Assembly (NCBI GenBank): GCA_903852955.1
Contig: CAINSH010000139.1
Span: forward strand, 1 to 6,678
Length of the DNA stretch: 6,678 nt
Direction of reading: 5' to 3'
Source of the DNA: an uncultured Actinomycetes bacterium
GTDB taxonomy: Bacteria; Actinomycetota; Actinomycetes; Nanopelagicales; Nanopelagicaceae
Below are positions 1 to 6,678 of this stretch, piece after piece. The notes below the pieces were generated by a model, which saw only the letters and a list, made by a program, of their open reading frames with translations, was not told the DNA's origin and ran no database searches. Position 1 is the first letter of the stretch. The number at the start of each line of letters is the position of its first letter. A program made the position numbers and the translations under genes.

Positions 1-129
1 TCCTGGAACGTAGCGACCAATTTCTTCAATTGATAGACCGTTACGTGCCTTGCGTGAGTCTGTAACAACTACACGGAAAAATGGTGTGCGGATTTTACCC
101 ATGCGCATTAAACGAATTTTTGTAGCCAA
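1..129 (-). CDS. rpsP: 30S ribosomal protein S16, N-terminal part (cut by window edge)
   Basis: The first 43 codons are present; the rest lies beyond base 1. S16 is a small-subunit protein that binds 16S rRNA during 30S assembly. The frame begins with [20 protein letters not shown], followed by [10 protein letters not shown] and IEEIGRY. This matches the S16 N-terminus, which typically reads as a KIRLxRxGKxxxPxxRxVVxDSR pattern followed by an IEExGxY segment. The start is a TTG at 129-127. An in-frame TAA lies at 150-148 and no ATG or GTG falls between them, so TTG is the only reasonable start. An AGGAG ribosome binding site at 145-141 precedes it by 11 bases, slightly long spacing. The gene is separated from ffh by 163 bases, so it probably has its own promoter, as the first gene of the usual rpsP-rimM-trmD-rplS cluster (inferred, not visible here). 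Confidence 0.95.
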   Translation of the reverse strand, partial: MATKIRLMRMGKIRTPFFRVVVTDSRKARNGLSIEEIGRYVPG

Positions 130-292
130 GTGAGTTTGTACTCCTGTTTATGTGTGTCACACGAATCGATCGCAGCGGGGTGCGCAATCAATGTCATACA
201 ACTATCGGTCGTGGATGTTGAACGGGGGTAGAGGGCCCCATCAACAGGTGCCCAATTCTGCCATCCAAAGCCTGCAAACGCGAAATCGGGCC
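130..292 (-). other. ffh-rpsP intergenic region, rpsP leader
   Basis: This 163-base gap is the largest in the window and looks richer in G+C than its neighbours. It should hold the end of the ffh transcript and a promoter for rpsP, but neither is clear. The best promoter guess is TTCAAC, 18 bases, TATGAC around 221-192 on the minus strand, a weak match. I see no hairpin followed by a T-run. A GC-rich patch with GGGCCC lies at 233-238. A perfect odd-centred palindrome, GTGTGTCACAC on the plus strand, sits at 152-162, just upstream of the rpsP ribosome binding site. Three tiny overlapping open frames start at 264, 241 and 197 and are treated as a finding, not as genes. No SRP RNA or tRNA was recognised. 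Confidence 0.6.
141..145 (-). promoter_or_regulatory. Ribosome binding site of rpsP
   Basis: AGGAG on the minus strand, 11 bases before the TTG at 129. It supports the TTG start because the frame is closed by a stop at 150-148 and offers no other start codon. Confidence 0.75.
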
Positions 293-1729
293 TTACTGAC
301 CCTGTTCTAAGGCGCGCTTTGCGGGATTGCCTGATTTAGATTTCTTCTTCCCCGGTTGGCTCTTGGCAGCAGCCTTTGGCATGGCCGGCATACCCATGGC
401 TCCCATTCCTGCCGGCATACCGCCATTTCGTACTTGCTTCATCATCTTTTGTGCAGCGGCAAAACGATCAACAAGGTTATTTACATCGGAAACTTTTCGA
501 CCAGCACCTAATGCGATTCGCGCACGTCTTGAACCGTTAAGAACCTTGGGATCTTGGCGTTCAAGTGGAGTCATGGATTGAACAATGGCTTTAGTGCGAA
601 CAATTTCACTTTCATCAAAGTTTTCAATCTGCTTTTTCATCTGACCCGCACCGGGCAACATCCCTAGCAGTTTAGACATTGAACCCATTTTAGACATGGC
701 CTGTAACTGTTCGAGAAAATCTTCAAGAGTGAAATCCTCACCGCTGGCAAACTTTGCTTCAAGCTTTGCTGATGTATCTCCATCAAAGGCCTTCTTTGCC
801 TGTTCGGCAAGGGTTGCCACATCTCCCATTCCAAGAATGCGTGAAGCCATACGTTCTGGATAAAAAATATCAAAATCGGCTAATTTTTCACCCGTTGATG
901 CAAACATAATTGGGCGTTTTGTTATTGACGCGATTGAAAGTGCTGCGCCACCTCGGGCATCTCCATCTAATTTTGTTAAAACAACTCCATCAAATCCAAC
1001 ACCGTTTAGAAATGCTTCCGAAGTTCGCACAGCATCTTGACCGATCATTGCATCCACGACGAAGAGAATCTCATCGGGATTAATTGCATCTCTAATCGAT
1101 ACAGCTTGCTTCATTAATTCTTCATCAATACCAAGACGTCCAGCTGTATCGACAATGACCATGTTATATAACTTAGATTTTGCAAACTCAATACCGCTCT
1201 TAGCAACCTTTACTGGATCGCCAACACCATTTCCAGGTTCAGGAGCAAAGACTGGAACTCCAATACTTTCTCCGACAACTTGTAGTTGAGTAACCGCATT
1301 TGGACGCTGTAAGTCAGATGCAACTAAAAGAGGTGTATTTCCTTGATCAGCATAAAACTTTGCCAGCTTGCCAGCCAAAGTTGTTTTACCCGCCCCTTGT
1401 AAACCGGCCAACATAATTACCGTGGGAGGATTCTTTGCAAAACGCACTCTGCGAGCAGACCCACCTAAAATCTCAATTAAAGCGGTATTGACGATTTCAA
1501 AGACCGCTTGAGCTTGATTTGTTCCTGACTGCAAAGTTGGCAACGCAGCGAGAGATTTCTCGCGGATTTGGGAGATAAAGGTTTCAACTACTGACAAGGC
1601 AACATCGGACTCGAGTAAGGCTTGGCGAATCTCAATGCACGTAGTTTCGATATCGGCGCTACTAATTTTGCCGCGCCCACGTAAAGCCGAAAATGCTCCG
1701 CTAAAGCGTGTAGTGAGTGACTCAAACAT
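293..1729 (-). CDS. ffh: Signal recognition particle protein Ffh (SRP54), GTPase
   Basis: This is the protein subunit of the signal recognition particle. It binds SRP RNA and the signal sequences of nascent membrane and secreted proteins, then pairs with FtsY at the membrane. The 478 residues show the full N-G-M layout. The helical N domain is roughly 1-95. The G domain carries the P-loop GLQGAGKTT at 109-117, DLQRPNAVTQLQ at 139-150, DTAGR at 194-198 and TKLDGDARGG at 252-261. The GEKLADFDIF closing loop is at 280-289. The methionine-rich M domain runs from about 330 and includes the RNA-binding GSRRARIALGAG at 399-410, where GSG is more usual than GAG. The tail is rich in Met, Gly and Pro and ends in a Lys-rich stretch. 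It starts 12 bases after the glnD stop with no strong Shine-Dalgarno sequence, so it is probably co-transcribed and translationally coupled. Confidence 0.98.
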   Translation of the reverse strand: MFESLTTRFSGAFSALRGRGKISSADIETTCIEIRQALLESDVALSVVETFISQIREKSLAALPTLQSGTNQAQAVFEIVNTALIEILGGSARRVRFAKNPPTVIMLAGLQGAGKTTLAGKLAKFYADQGNTPLLVASDLQRPNAVTQLQVVGESIGVPVFAPEPGNGVGDPVKVAKSGIEFAKSKLYNMVIVDTAGRLGIDEELMKQAVSIRDAINPDEILFVVDAMIGQDAVRTSEAFLNGVGFDGVVLTKLDGDARGGAALSIASITKRPIMFASTGEKLADFDIFYPERMASRILGMGDVATLAEQAKKAFDGDTSAKLEAKFASGEDFTLEDFLEQLQAMSKMGSMSKLLGMLPGAGQMKKQIENFDESEIVRTKAIVQSMTPLERQDPKVLNGSRRARIALGAGRKVSDVNNLVDRFAAAQKMMKQVRNGGMPAGMGAMGMPAMPKAAAKSQPGKKKSKSGNPAKRALEQGQ

Positions 1730-1741
1730 AAGGCGCTAAGA

Positions 1742-4015
1742 CTACTTCAGTAGTTGGCGTAAATGCGAAGCAACTTCTTCTGAGCGCTGGGCGCTTAATG
1801 CACCACCTGCCAACTCTGTGACATATAACGTATCGATAGCCTCGGCCCCAAGCGTTGTGACAATTGCAGAACGAATATCAATTTTTGATTGGGTTATTCC
1901 AGCACCAATTCGAAAAAGTAATCCTGGTCGATCATGGCTTCGAACTTCAATAATTGTTGCCTCGGTTGCCTCATCATTATAAATCTCAATAATTGGATCA
2001 GGCACAGGTATCGCTGGAGCTGATGCATATGCAGCCGCTCTTGTGGCAAGTTTGCTTTCAATATGGGTAGCATCTTTGAAAGCATTTTCTATTTCGCTAC
2101 GCAAGAATTCAGCCGAGATTTCAGGAGCATGAGGTTCCGGGGTAACAATCCATTTCATCACTGCTGAAGGTCCATGTGATTTAGTTCTAGCTGAGCGAAC
2201 ATCTAATCGAGACGTATTTAGCACACCGGCAACGAGTGAGAGAAGACCAGGCTTATCTGGTGAAATTATCTCGATTGAATAACCATTCTCACGTTTTTCC
2301 AAATTGACCTGCAAGATTCCAGATTCAGCGGTTTTGAGTTGAGCAGGACTGATTTCAGGTTGCTTAGCAATTGTGTTAGAACCAATCATCGCTTTTTTAA
2401 CTCTTGAAACTAAATCTGCAACCAATGTAGCTTTCCAGTCGCTCCAACCAGCACTACCCGTGGCTTCACCATCGGCGATGCTTAATGCGTGCAGAAGTTC
2501 TAGCGTATTTAAATCAGGAATCACACTGAGAATGGATTGAATGGTTGCGGGGTCATCTAAGTCACGCCGCGTCGCCGTTGCTGATAACAACAAATGATGT
2601 TTGACAAGAATCTTAATTGTTTCAACATCTTGTAAGGGAAAACCAATTCGAATAGCCAGAGGTGCAATTAGACGTTCGCCTCTGATCGAATGGTCTTCTT
2701 GTTCTCCTTTTCCAATATCGTGGAAAAGTGCAGCAAAGAGCAGCAAATCAGGTCGATGAACTTTACGAGTAAGCGCAGCCGCGTGCACTGCCGTTTCAAC
2801 CATATGTCTATCAACGGTATGGCGGTGGAGTGCATTGCGCTGTGGAAGTGAGCGAAGCGGTCGCCACTCTGGCAACCAATGAAAAATAATCTCTTCTTGA
2901 TCTAAGGCCTCAAAAATTGAAACCATTGATTCACCTGCACCAATCAATGAAATCAAATATTCACGGGCCTCTCGGGGCCACGGATTAGGAAGAACTGCTT
3001 TGCCCTCTTTAAAAGCCGTCGATAGTAATGAATAAGAACTAAGTGAGATGGGAAGCCCCAACTGCGCAGCCGTTGCCGCAGCCCGAAGTCCCAGAATCGG
3101 ATCTGCGGACATATCTACTAGTGGATCAATTGTTATTTCCTTTTGAGCAACCGATAAATTCTTAGCAACAGGTTCGCTTCGTTGTTTTCGAATCAATCGC
3201 CCAAAACCTTCGTGGGCTTTATGTTCGATTTGATGCCAAGTGAACTCCAGTAGGTAATCAACAGATCGTGCCGCTTGTGCGACATCGCTCATTAACGCAT
3301 CGGCATCTGCGTATTTAAGTTCTAGTGCTACAGCATCTTGTTCTTGAAAAAGTAAACGATCTTTATTGCGTCCACTGCTCTGATGCAAAGTTTCACGGAC
3401 GTCATTGAGTTTAGATTCAGCCCAACTTATTCGCTCAAGTGGCACGTTTGCCGAGCCAGAAAATGCAATTGCCCGTAACGCGTTTATGTCTCGCAATCCC
3501 CCGCGAGCTTCTTTCACATCTGGTTCTAATAAATATGCCAACTCACCCGCACGATTGTGACGCTCAGTCAGGGATTTCTTCAGCTCGGGCAATCTATGCC
3601 GTGCATTCTTACGCCAGTTTTCGAGGCTATCGTTTTGAACTACATCAACTAAATCCGAATCTCCTGCAACAAGTCGAATATCTAAAAGGCCAAGAGCTAC
3701 TTTTAAATCTTTTTCTGCCGCGTCTCTAGTTTCAGAACGAGTTCGAACTGAGTGATCAACACTCTTACTGTCCCAAAGTGGGTACAGGAGTGAATTAACA
3801 AATTCATTTAGCCCATTGTGTGAAAACTGACCTTGGTGCAAAATCACAATATCTAAATCAGAGCCTGGCGAAAGTTCCCCGCGCCCATACCCACCGACTG
3901 CTGCAATTGCTAAACCTTTAGCGCTTTTCCCAGATTTTTCTACAGCAGCGTTAAAAAGCGAAAGAAGGAAACGGTCGCTCTCGTTCGACCGCTCCCTTCG
4001 CTCGCGTGTGCTCAT
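1742..4015 (-). CDS. glnD: PII nucleotidyltransferase GlnD (PII-modifying and demodifying enzyme)
   Basis: A bifunctional nitrogen sensor that modifies the T-loop tyrosine of PII when nitrogen is short and removes the group when glutamine is high. Homologues in proteobacteria uridylylate PII; those in Streptomyces and Corynebacterium adenylylate it, so adenylylation is expected here. The 757 residues show the nucleotidyltransferase motif GGYGRGELSPGSDLDI at 41-56, with D53 and D55 as likely metal ligands, then HSVRT at 88-92. LEPDVKEARGGLRD is at 163-176. The HD hydrolase domain has H404 in TVDRH and HDIGKG at 432-437, plus ADGEATG near 514-520. Two glutamine-sensing ACT domains follow, around 579-645 with SPDKPGLL and 686-750 with SHDRPGLL. 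It is shorter than the roughly 800-900 residues common in the family, mainly at the N-terminus. It starts 9 bases after glnK without a clear ribosome binding site. Confidence 0.96.
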   Translation of the reverse strand: MSTRERRERSNESDRFLLSLFNAAVEKSGKSAKGLAIAAVGGYGRGELSPGSDLDIVILHQGQFSHNGLNEFVNSLLYPLWDSKSVDHSVRTRSETRDAAEKDLKVALGLLDIRLVAGDSDLVDVVQNDSLENWRKNARHRLPELKKSLTERHNRAGELAYLLEPDVKEARGGLRDINALRAIAFSGSANVPLERISWAESKLNDVRETLHQSSGRNKDRLLFQEQDAVALELKYADADALMSDVAQAARSVDYLLEFTWHQIEHKAHEGFGRLIRKQRSEPVAKNLSVAQKEITIDPLVDMSADPILGLRAAATAAQLGLPISLSSYSLLSTAFKEGKAVLPNPWPREAREYLISLIGAGESMVSIFEALDQEEIIFHWLPEWRPLRSLPQRNALHRHTVDRHMVETAVHAAALTRKVHRPDLLLFAALFHDIGKGEQEDHSIRGERLIAPLAIRIGFPLQDVETIKILVKHHLLLSATATRRDLDDPATIQSILSVIPDLNTLELLHALSIADGEATGSAGWSDWKATLVADLVSRVKKAMIGSNTIAKQPEISPAQLKTAESGILQVNLEKRENGYSIEIISPDKPGLLSLVAGVLNTSRLDVRSARTKSHGPSAVMKWIVTPEPHAPEISAEFLRSEIENAFKDATHIESKLATRAAAYASAPAIPVPDPIIEIYNDEATEATIIEVRSHDRPGLLFRIGAGITQSKIDIRSAIVTTLGAEAIDTLYVTELAGGALSAQRSEEVASHLRQLLK
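3970..3993 (-). other. Hairpin inside the start of glnD
   Basis: On the minus strand CGGTCG at 3991-3986 can pair with CGACCG at 3977-3972 across an 8-base loop. A G-T wobble and an A-T pair extend the stem to eight pairs. It begins about 22 bases downstream of the glnD ATG, within reach of an initiating ribosome. It lies in coding sequence, so codon content alone could explain it. Confidence 0.35.
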
Positions 4016-4024
4016 TTATCTATC

Positions 4025-5664
<1,640 letters not shown>

Positions 5665-5801
5665 ATTTACATCTGCTTTCGAGATTGATTAATGAAATGT
5701 CTCGCCTTTGAGATGTGCGTAGCCTCTATGAAGTGAGTTACAGCAGATGATGCGCTCTATTTCGAGCCGGTGACAAAAACCTTTTCTGTGTTACATCTGG
5801 G
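5665..5801 (-). promoter_or_regulatory. amtB upstream region, probable promoter of the ammonium operon
   Basis: A 137-base gap between the ftsY stop and amtB. The best promoter match on the minus strand is TTGTCA at 5776-5771, an 18-base spacer, then CATCAT at 5752-5747 (five and four of six against TTGACA/TATAAT). That would leave a leader of about 75 bases. The leader contains TCTC-AAAGGC-GAGA, a small possible hairpin. I see no convincing terminator for ftsY, so some read-through from ftsY is possible. Confidence 0.35.
5737..5774 (-). promoter_or_regulatory. Possible GlnR-type nitrogen control site
   Basis: The GlnR box known from Streptomyces is gTnAc, six bases, GaAAc, repeated. Here, on the minus strand, GTCAC at 5774-5770 is followed after six bases by GAAAT at 5763-5759. 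GTAAC at 5741-5737 falls exactly where the fourth half-site would be, 33 bases from the first, and matches GaAAc at four of five positions. The expected third half-site (CATCA at 5752-5748) does not match. The site overlaps the best -35 candidate. No glnR gene is visible in this window. Confidence 0.3.
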
Positions 5802-6638
5802 TTACGAGAGCAGGCCCTGGATATAGCTTTCAGCATCAAAGGGGGCAAAATCAGCTTCAGTCTCACCCGATCCAACCCACTTGATCGGAATGTCTAACTC
5901 TTTTTCAATTGCCAGTGCTACGCCGCCCTTTGCGCTTCCATCGGTTTTAGTCAGGATTACTCCAGTGACTTGTACTGCTTCGGTAAAGATTTTTGCTTGC
6001 TGTAGGCCGTTTTGACCAGTTGTGGCATCTATGACCAATAAAACTTCATTGATTGGGAAAACTTTTTCAACAACTCTTTTTACTTTTTCAAGCTCTGCCA
6101 TTAAATCATTTTTATTGTGAAGACGCCCAGCGGTATCAATAATTAAATAATCTGCATTAACTTCTTGTGCCTTTTTTGCTGCATCAAATGCGACAGATGC
6201 TGGATCGCCATTTGCTTTTCCAGAAATCACCTGAACTCCAATTTTTTCTCCCCAAGTTTGCAACTGTTCCACAGCAGCTGCACGGAAAGTATCTCCTGCT
6301 GCTAGCACGACACTATTGCCAGATTTCTTGAGCAAAGCACCTAACTTTGCAACTGAAGTAGTTTTCCCGGTGCCGTTTACTCCTACGACCATAATCACTG
6401 TCGTGTCTTGGCTAGATTCTGCTGCGCGATTTTTTGTTGAAAGGTTTGCAAAAAGAATCTGTGTCAGAGCTTCTAGAGCATTTTCACTTTTAACCTTACG
6501 AGCTGCTTCAAGAAAATCCTTGGTTAACGTCGGCCCAAGATCTGAAAGCAGCAGCTCTTCTTCGAACTCTTTCCAGTCCGCGTGGGCAAAATCATTAGTA
6601 CCCTTTATTTTGGCAATGAACTTACTAAAAATTCCCAT
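5802..6638 (-). CDS. ftsY: Signal recognition particle receptor FtsY, GTPase
   Basis: The membrane receptor for SRP. It forms a reciprocal GTPase complex with Ffh and hands ribosomes to the Sec translocon. At 278 residues it is essentially an NG domain; many relatives are longer because of an acidic N-terminal region. The first residues, MGIFSKFIAKIKG, look like an amphipathic, lipid-binding helix. The G domain shows the P-loop GVNGTGKTT at 86-94, DTFRAAAVEQL at 116-126, DTAGR at 168-172, TKTDGSAKGG at 230-239 and the closing loop GSGETEADFAPFD at 256-268. The ATG is supported by an in-frame TAA at 6656-6654 with no other start between, and by AGG-rich sequence just upstream. It begins 15 bases after that TAA, which probably ends the upstream gene, so ftsY appears to be a downstream operon member. 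Confidence 0.97.
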   Translation of the reverse strand: MGIFSKFIAKIKGTNDFAHADWKEFEEELLLSDLGPTLTKDFLEAARKVKSENALEALTQILFANLSTKNRAAESSQDTTVIMVVGVNGTGKTTSVAKLGALLKKSGNSVVLAAGDTFRAAAVEQLQTWGEKIGVQVISGKANGDPASVAFDAAKKAQEVNADYLIIDTAGRLHNKNDLMAELEKVKRVVEKVFPINEVLLVIDATTGQNGLQQAKIFTEAVQVTGVILTKTDGSAKGGVALAIEKELDIPIKWVGSGETEADFAPFDAESYIQGLLS

Positions 6639-6653
6639 TCGAACCTGACCTAC

Positions 6654-6678
6654 TTAACTTGCGTCAGATTCGCGCAAA
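6654..6678 (-). CDS. C-terminal tail of upstream gene, probably smc (cut by window edge)
   Basis: Only seven codons and a TAA are visible, reading LRESDAS then stop. Actinobacterial SMC proteins commonly end with a segment like SQRLRE plus a few residues, and smc commonly sits immediately before ftsY in this gene order. Both facts fit, but seven residues cannot prove identity. The stop lies 15 bases before the ftsY ATG, a typical operon spacing. Confidence 0.4.

Noticed and set aside
241..292. Possible ffh terminator from GCCCGATT and AATTGGGC
   Set aside because: The arms have a mismatch, the loop is large, and there is no T-run; not enough for a terminator call.
130..292. SRP (4.5S) RNA gene near ffh
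   Set aside because: The conserved GGAAG-type tetraloop and the asymmetric loop sequences of SRP RNA are absent on both strands.
327..581. A plus-strand open frame opposite the 3' end of ffh
   Set aside because: Its Pro/Ala/Ile-rich reading is simply the reverse of the Met/Gly-rich Ffh tail; no ribosome site or family resemblance was seen.
1730..1741. Separate promoter for ffh between glnD and ffh
   Set aside because: Only 12 bases separate the genes, and nothing resembling a promoter was seen in the gap; co-transcription is simpler, although a promoter inside glnD cannot be excluded.
3439..3729. A 96-codon open frame on the plus strand opposite glnD
   Set aside because: It lies fully within glnD, whose domains are intact in this region, has no recognisable motif, and is best explained as a shadow of the real gene.
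5773..5789. A/T-rich hairpin ACAGAAA-AGG-TTTTTGT after ftsY as a terminator
   Set aside because: The stem is nearly all A-T with one G-T pair and no following T-run on the minus strand; too weak to call a terminator.
6316..6648. A plus-strand 110-codon open frame opposite ftsY
   Set aside because: It overlaps the conserved N and P-loop regions of FtsY completely and has no independent support.
6659..6677. Inverted repeat TTGCG / CGCAA at the right edge
   Set aside because: Five-base arms with a nine-base loop fall in what reads as the coding tail of the upstream gene and are not followed by a T-run.

Overview
This is a compact, single-strand block of core actinobacterial genes, all on the minus strand. 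In transcription order it runs from the C-terminal tail of a probable smc, through ftsY, amtB, glnK, glnD and ffh, to the first 43 codons of rpsP. The order smc-ftsY-amtB-glnK-glnD-ffh-rpsP is the one I know from Actinobacteria such as Streptomyces. Base composition is in the mid-40s percent G+C (estimated by eye on a few lines), genes are close together, and FtsY and GlnD are short for their families. That points to a low-GC, streamlined actinobacterium, for example a freshwater acI-type (Nanopelagicales) lineage. The lineage is inference from gene order, composition and protein features, not a database match.

Layout, right to left. 6654-6678: tail of an upstream gene, probably smc. 5802-6638: ftsY, the SRP receptor GTPase reduced to its NG domain plus a short amphipathic N-terminus. 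5665-5801: a 137-base gap that must hold the promoter of the ammonium operon, with GlnR-like half-sites spaced at multiples of 11 bases. 4363-5664: amtB. 4025-4363: glnK, whose start overlaps the amtB stop and whose ribosome binding site lies inside the last amtB codons. 1742-4015: glnD. 293-1729: ffh. 130-292: a 163-base gap holding the rpsP leader. 1-129: start of rpsP, with a TTG start codon.

Two functional themes are interleaved. FtsY and Ffh are the receptor and the protein subunit of the signal recognition particle and form the paired GTPase complex that delivers membrane proteins to the translocon. AmtB, GlnK and GlnD form the ammonium uptake and PII signalling module: the channel, the PII protein that plugs it when nitrogen is sufficient, and the enzyme that modifies PII at Tyr51. 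In actinobacteria that modification is known to be adenylylation.

I see no mobile element, CRISPR array, rRNA, tRNA or SRP RNA, and no clearly undescribed system. What deserves a second look is small-scale: the putative nitrogen-control site before amtB, a start-stop codon pair just upstream of the amtB start, a chain of tiny overlapping frames before rpsP, matching closing-loop substitutions in FtsY and Ffh, B-loop changes in GlnK, and a hairpin just inside glnD.
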